DNA of 64,000 bases from JAVBLU01 sp031553225 (GTDB lineage: Bacteria; Bacillota; Clostridia; Christensenellales; UBA1750). The notes beneath the pieces were generated by a model. It saw only the letters and a program-made list of their open reading frames with translations. It did not search any database and was not told where the DNA came from. The stretch's first letter is position 1. Every line of letters begins with the position of its first letter. The position numbers and the translations under genes are program-made. This document shows positions 24,138 to 32,412 of this stretch, in pieces. The DNA lies in contig JAVBLU010000001.1 of the NCBI GenBank assembly GCA_031553225.1, positions 1 to 64,000 of the forward strand, in the 5' to 3' direction.

Positions 24138-24738
24138 AGGACAGCGCGCAGCAGATGAGCGTGTCCACGCCGATGCAGCTCATGTTGTACACAATCGAGT
24201 AGATCCACGGGTTTTGGTCGCCCGCATACTCGGCAAAAAAGAACACGCCGGAGAGAACGTGCATGGTTACGCGCGCGACGCCCGCCGTCAACACGCCCAT
24301 CGGAAAGCGCAAAGGCTCCGCAAGAGGGCCCGCGCCCCTGAAGATGCCGGATAGGCCGATCATCATGCAGGCCAGAGGGTAGTCGAGCAGGATGGACACG
24401 GGGTGCACGGGGGTAAAACCCTGCAGCAGCTGTAAAAGCCCAAAACACAGCCCGCAGAGCATGCCGGGAAGCGGACCGAAGGCAAAGCCCACGGCCATGA
24501 TGGGCAGCATGGAGCCGGGCGTGATGGAGCCGCCCTGCGGCATGCGGTACAACCGGATAAGCGAGAGTATGTAGGCAAGCGCAATGCACAGCGCGGTGGA
24601 GGCGAGCATGCGCACGCTCCATTTTACCTTCTTGCCGGACGCGAAGAGCAGAACGCCGATGCCCATGAGCGCGGCAAGCGCCACCCACATGTAGATGGGC
24701 TGCTCCGCCAGTTTTTTGAAAATGCGCGCAGTGTCCAT
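24055..24738 (-). CDS. thiT: Thiamine ECF transporter S-component (ThiT-like)
   Basis: 227 residues with six hydrophobic helices. GGSITPGSMLPIMAVGFAFGPLPGMLCG and HPVSILLDYPLAC match the ThiT substrate-binding component, which captures thiamine and works with a shared EcfAAT energising module (not in this window). A TPP riboswitch and terminator in its leader support the assignment strongly. It begins with a 33-residue segment containing one hydrophobic helix before the core, slightly longer than usual. The start at 24738 has AAGGGG upstream. Confidence 0.88.
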   Translation of the reverse strand: MDTARIFKKLAEQPIYMWVALAALMGIGVLLFASGKKVKWSVRMLASTALCIALAYILSLIRLYRMPQGGSITPGSMLPIMAVGFAFGPLPGMLCGLCFGLLQLLQGFTPVHPVSILLDYPLACMMIGLSGIFRGAGPLAEPLRFPMGVLTAGVARVTMHVLSGVFFFAEYAGDQNPWIYSIVYNMSCIGVDTLICCALSFIPSLRRTLTTLGGTQPLPTARAKAGS

Positions 24739-24772
24739 GTTCCCAGGCCCCTTTCTGTTTCGCCGCACAGCG

Positions 24773-24802
24773 AAAACCCGCGCCACGTTAACGTGGCACG
24801 GG
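24773..24802 (-). terminator. Riboswitch-controlled terminator of thiT
   Basis: On the minus strand a long stem with the palindrome GCCACGTTAACGTGGC at its tip, extended by CCCGT/GCGGG, is followed by TTTT. It lies between the TPP aptamer and the start codon, as expected for transcriptional control. Confidence 0.85.
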
Positions 24803-24841
24803 AAACGGCGGGCGCGCTGCGCCCTGCGGCCTGTCGGCCTG

Positions 24842-24925
24842 CCGCTTCCCTTCGGTGGGATTACCCACACAGGTTCCAAGGGTTGGACGTAACGGTCGTC
24901 CTCTCAGCTTGCGCTCCCCCAGCGG
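24842..24925 (-). promoter_or_regulatory. TPP riboswitch (THI box)
   Basis: Read on the minus strand this region has the THI-box landmarks in order: GGGGGAGC, AGCTGAGAGGAC, then AACCCTTGGAACCTG, then GGGTAATCCC, then GAAGGGAAGCGG. The closing P1 helix pairs CCGCT (minus-strand reading of 24921-24925) with AGCGG (24842-24846). Binding of thiamine pyrophosphate should favour the downstream terminator and shut off thiT. Confidence 0.95.
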
Positions 24926-24988
24926 TGCTTATGAATTGTCCCCAGCATGGTAGCACACTTCTCATTTCTTTGTCAACAAGGAGGCGCC

Positions 24989-25573
24989 ATGCATTTTTAT
25001 GCGTTTATGGCGCGCATGAAACACATCGCGCGCTGGAGTTTGATGCGCAACACGCGCACGGAGAACGTGGCGGAGCACACGCTGCAGGCGGCCATGATCG
25101 CGCACGCGTTGTGTGTGCTGCATAATTCCTCCTTCGCGTGCGCGGCTTCTCCGGCGGTGAACCCTGAGCGCGCGGCGACGCTTGCACTGTATCACGAGGC
25201 GGCCGAGGTAATCACGGGCGATCTTCCAACGCCCGTGAAGTACTACTCGCCCGACCTGCGCGCAGCCTACCGCGCCATAGAGGATATGGCCAGCCGTCGC
25301 CTGCACGCCATGCTGCCCGCATCGATGAAGGCGCCCTTTGACAGCCTGCTGCTCAGCCCCGAGCGGGAACCGGAATGGCCCTACGTCAAGGCGGCCGACC
25401 GCATCTGTGCTTACCTGAAGTGCGTGGAAGAGGAGCGCTCCGGCAACCAAGACTTTTCGCGGGCAAAGACGGCCATCGAAAGGGACATTGACCGTCTGCC
25501 CCTGCCGGCCGCGCAGGAGTTCATGCGCCTATTCGCACCGTCTTTCTCGCTGACCCTGGACGAGTTGAACTGA
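24989..25573 (+). CDS. yfbR: YfbR-like HD-domain 5'-deoxynucleotidase
   Basis: 194 residues aligning along the whole length with E. coli YfbR: RWSLMRNTRTENVAEHTLQ, GDLPTPVKYY, KAADRICAYLKCVEE, and the C-terminal APSFSLTLDEL. YfbR removes the phosphate from deoxynucleoside 5'-monophosphates using a His/Asp-bound metal. In this protein the HD pair reads His-Glu (LYHEAAE, where E. coli has MYHDASE), a conservative but unusual change at a metal ligand. AAGGAGG precedes the ATG. The next gene follows after 24 bases. Confidence 0.9.
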   Translation: MHFYAFMARMKHIARWSLMRNTRTENVAEHTLQAAMIAHALCVLHNSSFACAASPAVNPERAATLALYHEAAEVITGDLPTPVKYYSPDLRAAYRAIEDMASRRLHAMLPASMKAPFDSLLLSPEREPEWPYVKAADRICAYLKCVEEERSGNQDFSRAKTAIERDIDRLPLPAAQEFMRLFAPSFSLTLDELN

Positions 25574-25597
25574 CCGACTGCTAGGGAGGGATACGGT

Positions 25598-27049
25598 ATG
25601 GATGCTGCCAGCTTGCTCGCACGCTGCGCTCCGGAGGATGTGGGCATCTCCTCGGGCGCTGTGGAGCGCTTCCTCACCGACTTGGCCGCGCAAAACATCG
25701 AGGCGCACTCCCTGATGCTGATGCGCCGCGGCCGCGTGGCCGCGGAGGGCTGGTGGGCACCCTATGGCCCGCAGCTGCCGCACAAGCTGTTCTCCCTGAG
25801 CAAGAGTTTCACCGCCACGGCGGCCGGACTGTGCATCGCCGAGGGGCGCTTTTCGCTGGATGACCCCGTGCTCGCCCACTTCGCCGAGGATGCGCCCCGC
25901 AAGCCGTCCGAACACTTGAAGGCCATGCGCGTGCGCGACCTTCTGTGCATGGCTACGGGGCATCAGCAGGAGCCCTGGGAGCACATCCCAAGCGGCCGGG
26001 GCTGGGTAAAGGGTTTTCTCGCGGCGGACGTGCCGCACCAGCCGGGCACCTTCTTTCTGTACAACTCGCTGGCCACGTTCATGGTCTCCGCGCTTGTGCA
26101 AAAAACCACAGGCGAAAAACTGGTGGACTACCTGACGCCTCGGCTCTTCGCGCCCCTAGGCATGGAAACCCCCACCTGGGAAGAGACGGCCGAGGGCATT
26201 TGCTGCGGCGGCTGGGGATTAAACCTGCGCACCGAGGACATCGCCCGCTTCGGGCAGATGCTGCTGCAGGAGGGACGGTGGATGGGCGCGCAGCTCGTAC
26301 CGCGCCACTGGGTTGCCCTGATGACCTCCTGGCAGGTCGACAACAGCCGCGACCGGGCTCTGGACTGGGCGCAAGGCTATGGCTTCCAGTTCTGGCGCTG
26401 CCAGGGCGAGGGCATATACCGCGGGGACGGCATGTTCGGACAATTCTGCATCGTTATGCCCCGGCAGGAGGCCGTGCTCGCCATGACCTGCGCCACAGGC
26501 AACATGCAGGGCGTGATGAACGCCGTGTACGCGCAGTTGCTGCCCGGCTTTCACGACGCGCTCCCGCCCGACCCGGCCGCAGCGCTTGCGCTGAAGGATC
26601 GGCTTGCAGCGCTTGCGCTTCCCCTCCTGACGAGCGACCCGGGCGCGGTCATCGCCCCTCAGCTGCTCGGCCGTGCCTGGCGCGCAGAGGTACCCTGGCA
26701 GGGCCGCCACGAACTTCTTGAGATTTGCCTGCAGGACAAGGGCGAGCGTCTTTCCTTTGCGGTGCGCTTCCTGCGTATGCACCGGGGCTCGGCCGGGTAC
26801 AACCGGCCTCTGCCTTGGAGGTGCACGTTCCTGGACGCCGCGCCCGGCGTGCCCGGCGGGCAGCCGTCCATGGCGCAGGCCGCCGTACGCGCGGACGGAT
26901 CGGTGGAGCTGCATATCACCGTCACCACCGCGCCCATGCGCGTGGAGCTGAGCCTTACGCCCAAGGGCAGCGGCGCGCAGGTACGCCTTGCCGTCGCCCC
27001 CGGCTCCACCCTCGCCTCCACCGCGCCCGTGGACGCCGCTGCGGTGTAG
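25598..27049 (+). CDS. Serine hydrolase of the beta-lactamase/penicillin-binding family
   Basis: 483 residues without a signal peptide. The catalytic SxxK is in KLFSLSKSF (about residue 70), and the Tyr motif is FLYNSLA. DDPVLAHF and IRFGQMLL-like segments (ARFGQMLLQEGRWMG) match the PF00144 family of class C-like esterases and peptidases. The last 130 residues form a separate beta-rich domain. Cytoplasmic members are usually esterases or D-aminopeptidases rather than resistance enzymes. GGGAGGGAT lies upstream. Confidence 0.85.
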   Translation: MDAASLLARCAPEDVGISSGAVERFLTDLAAQNIEAHSLMLMRRGRVAAEGWWAPYGPQLPHKLFSLSKSFTATAAGLCIAEGRFSLDDPVLAHFAEDAPRKPSEHLKAMRVRDLLCMATGHQQEPWEHIPSGRGWVKGFLAADVPHQPGTFFLYNSLATFMVSALVQKTTGEKLVDYLTPRLFAPLGMETPTWEETAEGICCGGWGLNLRTEDIARFGQMLLQEGRWMGAQLVPRHWVALMTSWQVDNSRDRALDWAQGYGFQFWRCQGEGIYRGDGMFGQFCIVMPRQEAVLAMTCATGNMQGVMNAVYAQLLPGFHDALPPDPAAALALKDRLAALALPLLTSDPGAVIAPQLLGRAWRAEVPWQGRHELLEICLQDKGERLSFAVRFLRMHRGSAGYNRPLPWRCTFLDAAPGVPGGQPSMAQAAVRADGSVELHITVTTAPMRVELSLTPKGSGAQVRLAVAPGSTLASTAPVDAAAV

Positions 27050-27063
27050 CGCCGGGTCATGTA

Positions 27064-27092
27064 TTGACAATCCTCGCCGCGCACAATATAAT
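27064..27092 (+). promoter_or_regulatory. Consensus promoter of metG
   Basis: TTGACA (27064-27069), a 17-base spacer and TATAAT (27087-27092) are a perfect sigma-A promoter. Transcription would start close to the first bases of the T-box leader. Confidence 0.9.
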
Positions 27093-27099
27093 ATGGCAA

Positions 27100-27332
27100 A
27101 CGCAATGAAGGAAAGAGTAGCGCGCAAAAGCCGCAAAGCGAGCCGGGGTAGGTGGAAGCCCGGCGGGCGAGGGTGCGTGAACATGGCTCCGGAGCGGCCG
27201 CGGCGGCTAAGCCGCGGACGGAATCGCCCGTTACCAAGCGAGCGCCGGTGCAGCCGGCGGCAAAGGGCCTTCATCGGCTAAACACAGGGTGGTACCGCGA
27301 CGCCATCGCCCCTGCCGGGCGGTGGCGTTTTT
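27100..27332 (+). promoter_or_regulatory. Methionine T-box riboswitch
   Basis: The leader has AATGAAGGAAAGAGTAG at its start and stem I features. The invariant T-box AGGGTGGTACCGCG lies at 27286-27299. A terminator with 10-bp arms CGCCATCGCC/GGCGGTGGCG (27301-27327) and TTTTT ends the element. The specifier is probably ATG at 27183-27185 (context GAACATGGCT), matching the downstream methionyl-tRNA synthetase. Uncharged tRNA-Met should stabilise the antiterminator and raise metG expression. Confidence 0.93.
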
Positions 27333-27359
27333 GCATTTACAAACAGAGGAGGTTTTTTC

Positions 27360-29318
27360 ATGAGCAAAGGCACGTTCTATATCACAACGCCCATCTACTA
27401 TCCGTCCAGCAAACTGCACATCGGCAACGCCTATTGCACCACCGCGGCGGACACCGTCGCCCGCTTCAAGCGCCTGTCCGGGTACGACACATATTTTCTC
27501 ACGGGCACGGACGAACATGGCCAAAAAATCGAGCGCATCGCCAAGGAGAAAGGCGTCACGCCCAAGGCCTACGTGGACGACATTGTGGCCGGCATCGTGG
27601 ATCTGTGGAAGATCATGAACATCGGCTACGACGATTTTATCCGCACCACAGACGAGCGGCACGAGAAGGTAGTGCAGCAGATTTTCCAGGATCTGTACGA
27701 CCGCGGGGAGATCTACAAATCCTCCTACGAGGGCTGGTACTGCACGCCGTGCGAGTCCTTCTGGACGGAGCTGCAACTAACGAACGGCAAGTGCCCGGAT
27801 TGTGGGCGGGATGTAGAGCGCACGCGCGAGGAGAGCTACTTCCTGCGCCTGTCAAAATACCAGGACTGGCTCATCCAGTACATCGAAGAGCACCCGGACT
27901 TCATTCAGCCCGCCTCGCGCGCCAACGAGATGCTGCAAAACTTCCTGCGGCCGGGGCTTGAGGATCTGGCCGTAACGCGCAACTCCTTCACCTGGGGTGT
28001 GCAGGTGCCCTTTGACCCCGCGCACGTGGTGTACGTGTGGGTGGACGCACTGTCCAACTACATCACGGCCCTTGGATACGGCTCGGGCGACACGGCGCTG
28101 TACGAAAAGTACTGGCCCGCGGACATCCACCTCGTGGGCAAGGAAATTGTACGCTTCCACACCATCGTGTGGCCCATCATGCTCAAGATGCTGGACCTGC
28201 CCCTCCCCAAGCAAATCTTCGGGCACGGATGGCTCACCTCCAACGGCCAGAAGATCAGCAAATCGCTCGGGAACGGCGTGGACCCGGTGTTCCTGTGCGG
28301 CCGCTACGGCACCGACGCCATCCGCTACTTCCTCATGCGTGAGACGCCGCTGGGGTCGGACGGCAACTATACGCATGAATCGCTCCTGCAGCGCATCAAC
28401 TCCGACCTGGCGAACGATCTTGGAAATCTGTTGTCCCGCACGGTGGCGATGATCGAGAAATACGAAGGCGGCGAGCTGCCGGAATGCGGACCGCTCACCG
28501 ATATTGACCGCGAGATCGTGGCCATCATGACCGCCCTGCCCGGCCGCGTGGAGGAGCTGATGAACCGTTTGCAGGTCTCCTCGGCGCTGCAGGAGGTCTG
28601 GAAGCTGGTGAGCGCGGCGAACCGCTACATCGATCAGACCGCGCCGTGGGTGCTCGGCAAGAGCGAGGACACGCGGCCCCGGCTGCGTACGGTGCTGTAT
28701 GTGCTCGCCGAGGTATCGCGCGCGGTGGCCGTGCACGTGGGCGCGGTTATGCCCAGCACGCCCGAGCGCATCCGCGCCCAGCTGGGCGGCGGTCCGGAAC
28801 TGTACACGTGGGAAGCGTGCGGACGTTTTGGCGTGCTGCCCGCCGGCACAAGGGTATGCAAGGGCGAAGCGCTGTTCCCGCGCATCGACATCGCCAAGGA
28901 ACTGGAGATGAACAAGCCGGCCACGCCTACCGCGCCCGTGCAGACCGCGCCCGCGCCAAAGGCCGCCGCAGCGCCGGAAAAGACAGCGGACGCCCTCATC
29001 AGCATTGATGAGTTCGCCCGCGTGAACCTGCGCGTGGCGCTTGTAACAGCCGCCGAGCCAGTGCCTAAGTCGGATAAGCTGCTGAAGCTTACCCTGTCGC
29101 TGGGCGCTGAGCAGCGCACTGTGGTCAGCGGCATCGCCCAGCACTACAAACCCGAGGAGATGGTGGGCAAAAAGGTGGTGCTCGTGGCAAACCTGCAGCC
29201 CGCCAAACTGCGCGGCATTTTGTCGGAAGGCATGATCTTGTGCGCGTCGGACGAGGAAGGCCGCTTAACGCTTGTCAGCCCGCAGAACGATATCGCCCCC
29301 GGCGCGGAGGTGCGCTAA
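27360..29318 (+). CDS. metG: Methionyl-tRNA synthetase
   Basis: 652 residues. The class I signatures are HIGN at 20-23 and KISKS at 298-302. A zinc-binding insert near residues 125-145 reads CTPCESFW...CPDCG. A C-terminal Trbp111/EMAP-like tRNA-binding domain (about 550-652: EFARVNLRVALV, SGIAQHYKPEE, PAKLRGILSEGMIL) follows an Ala/Pro-rich linker. It charges tRNA-Met. GAGGAGG precedes the start, and a terminator follows 28 bases after the stop. Confidence 0.98.
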   Translation: MSKGTFYITTPIYYPSSKLHIGNAYCTTAADTVARFKRLSGYDTYFLTGTDEHGQKIERIAKEKGVTPKAYVDDIVAGIVDLWKIMNIGYDDFIRTTDERHEKVVQQIFQDLYDRGEIYKSSYEGWYCTPCESFWTELQLTNGKCPDCGRDVERTREESYFLRLSKYQDWLIQYIEEHPDFIQPASRANEMLQNFLRPGLEDLAVTRNSFTWGVQVPFDPAHVVYVWVDALSNYITALGYGSGDTALYEKYWPADIHLVGKEIVRFHTIVWPIMLKMLDLPLPKQIFGHGWLTSNGQKISKSLGNGVDPVFLCGRYGTDAIRYFLMRETPLGSDGNYTHESLLQRINSDLANDLGNLLSRTVAMIEKYEGGELPECGPLTDIDREIVAIMTALPGRVEELMNRLQVSSALQEVWKLVSAANRYIDQTAPWVLGKSEDTRPRLRTVLYVLAEVSRAVAVHVGAVMPSTPERIRAQLGGGPELYTWEACGRFGVLPAGTRVCKGEALFPRIDIAKELEMNKPATPTAPVQTAPAPKAAAAPEKTADALISIDEFARVNLRVALVTAAEPVPKSDKLLKLTLSLGAEQRTVVSGIAQHYKPEEMVGKKVVLVANLQPAKLRGILSEGMILCASDEEGRLTLVSPQNDIAPGAEVR

Positions 29319-29346
29319 AGAGCGATCATCTTACGCCGAAACTGGA

Positions 29347-29373
29347 ACGCCCGGGCAAAAGCCCGGGCGTTTC
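29347..29373 (+). terminator. Terminator of metG
   Basis: Perfect 10-bp arms ACGCCCGGGC and GCCCGGGCGT with an AAAA loop, followed by TTTC. Confidence 0.75.
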
Positions 29374-29548
29374 AGTCTGCCAAAAAGCCGTCTCCTATTT
29401 CGTCACACCGAGGCGATGGCAGGTTGCGCAAAAGATAGAGAAAAATCGGCGACACGTCCGGCGGGTTTTAGGAAATATGCTGAGCCGAGAAGCAAAGGCG
29501 TAAACCAGACCGGGCTAAAGCCCGGGCGTTCCTGTCGTGTTGGCGGCG
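29374..29548. other. Unassigned stretch between metG and the XRE-type gene
   Basis: This stretch is visibly less GC-rich than its surroundings and has no convincing gene. A second hairpin (CCGGGC-TAAA-GCCCGG, 29510-29525) shares GCCCGGGCGTT with the metG terminator. Short distant repeats GTCTG and CAGAC, and CTGCC and GGCAG, could fold it into a branched structure. On the minus strand the second hairpin may terminate the XRE-type gene. Confidence 0.35.
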
Positions 29549-30157
29549 CTAGGCGGCCGCACGAATCATTCGCAAGCGCATAAGGGCATACGCAGCGAGG
29601 CTGCCCAGCGCGGCATAGCACAGCGGCAGCAGCATAAGGCGTCCGTGGGAGGCCCAGGCAAGCCGCGGCAGATTTGACGCCGCCAGGGCAATCATCGTGA
29701 GCGGAACGGCGATGGGAAACCCCGCCCGGATCAGGTGTCCAACGTAATCCGCATCGCCGCGCAGGCGCATCACGGCATAAGCGGCGGCGTTCGCCAAGGT
29801 CAGCACTAGCGTCAGCGAAAAGGCATCCCACAGCGCAGCGAGGCCTGACGGTAGGAACACGGTGGTTAAACATATCACGAGCAGCACGCACTGGGCCGCT
29901 GCAACTACGTCAGTCCCGCTGCGGCGCACCCTCGCAGAGGGGGCGCCTTCAACCCTGCAGAGCAGCAGCTCGTCTATGCTGACGTCCAGCGCCGACGCGA
30001 GGGCCGGCAAGATGGCGATGTCCGGTAACCCGCCGCCCGTCTCCCACTTGGAGACCGCCTTGTCCGTCACGCATAGCTCTCCCGCCAACTCCCGCTGCGT
30101 CATGCCGCGCTCTTTGCGCAGCCGCGATACCTGCTTCCCCACGTCGCCAGGGTTCAT
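29549..30157 (-). CDS. XRE-family regulator with four membrane helices
   Basis: 202 residues. The N-terminal helix-turn-helix (about 7-62) reads VSRLRKERGMTQRELAGELCVTDKAVSKWETG, the usual Firmicute XRE form. Four hydrophobic helices follow from about residue 85. Such membrane-tethered XRE proteins are common in Clostridia and generally have unknown signals. The start at 30157 has GGGAGGCGG upstream; the 25 codons before it lack a site. No obvious target is adjacent. Confidence 0.8.
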   Translation of the reverse strand: MNPGDVGKQVSRLRKERGMTQRELAGELCVTDKAVSKWETGGGLPDIAILPALASALDVSIDELLLCRVEGAPSARVRRSGTDVVAAAQCVLLVICLTTVFLPSGLAALWDAFSLTLVLTLANAAAYAVMRLRGDADYVGHLIRAGFPIAVPLTMIALAASNLPRLAWASHGRLMLLPLCYAALGSLAAYALMRLRMIRAAA

Positions 30158-30275
30158 GATACCGCCTCCCTTCCCTCCCATATGATCGAGCGGGGCGCGC
30201 GCCGGTTGACCTACGCTTGCTCCGCGGCACATCTACGCTGCGTAGACCGGGCACGGCCGCAGGCTCCTTGGCAGG

Positions 30276-30904
30276 CTAAAACTGGATGACGGCAGAGGAG
30301 AGCACGGCGCGCAGGAATGCTTCGGGCGCGGGAGCGGTGCGCAGGCAGGCAAAGGCTTCGGGCGTCATCAGAGCCTGCAGAACGGGCAGGCAGGCCTGCA
30401 GGTCGTTGCTGCGCCCACCGATCATAGGATCGGTGAGCAGCGCAAACCCCGCATCGCTGTACAGCTTGATGGCCCGGTAGCTTCCAGGCTGCGTGGCAGA
30501 TACACCGGGTATCCTTCCGGCGGAACGGCCAGCAAGACCGCGCTCAGGAGTGCCCGCCCGAGCCCGCGGCCTTCGCAGTCGCGGCGCACCTTGAACCAAT
30601 GCAGCGTGCTGACGCTTTCATAGGCCGTCCAGTGAAAGCACGTGCCCACCGGCCTGTCCGACCGATCGCACAGCATGATACACCGCTTGAAAAACAAGTC
30701 TCCGTGCGGCGCGTACACGTCCGCAAAGAACCGCTCCATATACGGCCTTTGTGCGCGCGCCGTCGCCTGATCGTCAAAGTGCATGCTCATCCACAGCGGC
30801 AGTTCCTCCTGCCGGCAAAGCCGCAGGTGATACCCCGCCGGGACCGGCCGTAATCCGGCGCGGTTGAGCGCCTGACACATCATAAACAGATTGCCGTCCA
30901 GCAT
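30276..30904 (-). pseudogene. GNAT acetyltransferase broken by a frameshift
   Basis: The N-terminal part (30904 to about 30495) carries a GNAT fold with the acetyl-CoA motif CEGRGLGRALLSAVLLAVPP and ends in frame at PVYL. The expected continuation TQPGSYRAIKLYSDAGFALL, including the last conserved strands, is found one frame over and runs to a stop at 30276. Loss of a single base in the TGCCACGCAG stretch (about 30490-30500) would explain it. It may be a true pseudogene or a sequencing error. A GTG at 30910 is an alternative start. It lies behind dnaB on the same strand. Confidence 0.75.
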
Positions 30905-30988
30905 CCTCACGCGGCCCCCTTGCGACAGCGCGTCAGCTGCGTTGCTTCATGAACCAGGCGATGCCGCCATGATGGGTGCGCGTGGCGG

Positions 30989-32350
30989 CTAGCCCTCGCC
31001 GTGTATATGCGCAGCGCCGCCGTAGTTTGTAAAGAGCGTATACTTCTCGATGTAGCCAAGGGTGATGTCCGCGGTTGGGCCGTTGCGCTGCTTGGCCAGA
31101 ATCACCTGCGCCAGGCCGCGCATGGCCTCGGCTTCCTCGCCCTCCATATCGCGCGGGCGGTGGATGAACATGACCACGTCGGCGTCCTGCTCGATGGCGC
31201 CGGAATCGCGCAAATCGCTGAGCTGCGGCTTATGGTCCGCGCGCTGCATGGGCGCGCGAGAGAGCTGCGACAGCGCTAGCACAGGCACCTTCAGCTCCAC
31301 GGCCAGGGCCTTGAGCGCGCGCGATATCTCCGACACCTCCAGCTGACGCGATGCGGCGGGTTTCACGGCGCTCATCAGCTGCAGGTAGTCGATAATAATC
31401 ATGTCCAGCCCCTGCTCCACCTGAAGGCGACGGCACTTGGAGCGCATCTCCAGGACGTTGATGGAGCTGGTCTCGTCGATGAACACCTGTGCGGGTGCCA
31501 GGGAGGAGAGCGCGAAGGCCAGCTTCTCCCAATCCTCGTCGCTGACCATGCCTTTGCGCACCTGCTGGCCGTCCACACGGGCCTCCGAGCACATCATGCG
31601 CATGACGATGGACTCGCGCGGCATCTCCAGCGAGAACAGGGCGATTTTTTTGCCTGCGTGCACGGCGGCGTGCTGCGCCATGTTGATGGCCAGCGCGGAT
31701 TTGCCTACGGAAGGCCGTGCGGCCAATATGACCAGCTCGCCCGGGTGAAAGCCGGTCGTCAAGCCGTCCAGGTCGGTAAAGCCGGTGGGCACACCCATAA
31801 TGACGCCGCGGTTGCGGGCCAGCTCCTCGATGTGGGCGTACACCTTCTGCAGCACGGGCTCCAGAGGCTCCAGCTGCGGTCCGCCGCGCTTCATGGCGAT
31901 GTCGTAGATCGCCTTTTCGGCAAACTCCAATACCGCAATGGTCTCCTCGCGGGCGTCGTAGCTCTTTTGAGCGATCTCGCCGCCCGCACGCGCCAGTTTG
32001 CGCAGAGTGGACTTATCCTCGGCGATGGTGATATAGCTTTGCACGTTGGCCGTGGACGGAACGTAGCCGGAGAGGTCGGACAGGTATGCAATGCCGCCCA
32101 CCCCGTCCATGCTGCCGCGGCGAGTGAGCTCCTCGCACAGGGTCACCAAATCCACGGGCCGGCGCGCGGCGTGCAGCGCGTACATCGCATCGTATATTTC
32201 CTGATGGGACTGGGCGTAAAAGTCCTCTTTTTTCAGAGTTTCCACGGCAAGCGAAACGGCCTGCGGGTCGATGAGCATAGCGCCGAGCACGGAGCGTTCG
32301 GCGTCCAGGCTGTTGGGCGGCACGCGGCCGACGAGTTCCTGCACGGGCAT
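30989..32350 (-). CDS. dnaB: Replicative DNA helicase
   Basis: 453 residues. The N-terminal helical domain (VPPNSLDAERSVLGAML, about 8-115) is followed by the RecA-like helicase domain with Walker A AARPSVGKSALA, Walker B DMIIIDYLQLM and the RDSGAIEQDAD motif. It unwinds DNA at the replication fork. The start at 32350 has AAGGAGAG just upstream. It is the last gene of yybS-rplI-lonC-dnaB, a common Clostridia order. Confidence 0.97.
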   Translation of the reverse strand: MPVQELVGRVPPNSLDAERSVLGAMLIDPQAVSLAVETLKKEDFYAQSHQEIYDAMYALHAARRPVDLVTLCEELTRRGSMDGVGGIAYLSDLSGYVPSTANVQSYITIAEDKSTLRKLARAGGEIAQKSYDAREETIAVLEFAEKAIYDIAMKRGGPQLEPLEPVLQKVYAHIEELARNRGVIMGVPTGFTDLDGLTTGFHPGELVILAARPSVGKSALAINMAQHAAVHAGKKIALFSLEMPRESIVMRMMCSEARVDGQQVRKGMVSDEDWEKLAFALSSLAPAQVFIDETSSINVLEMRSKCRRLQVEQGLDMIIIDYLQLMSAVKPAASRQLEVSEISRALKALAVELKVPVLALSQLSRAPMQRADHKPQLSDLRDSGAIEQDADVVMFIHRPRDMEGEEAEAMRGLAQVILAKQRNGPTADITLGYIEKYTLFTNYGGAAHIHGEG

Positions 32351-32412
32351 TCTCTCCTTAGCCGGCGATATGAAACGAACGACGTGCTCTTTCGCCGTTT
32401 GGTGAAGCCGGC

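Noticed and set aside
27152..27961. Open frame across the T-box leader and start of metG
   Set aside because: It overlaps a structured leader RNA and is out of frame with metG; no ribosome binding site.
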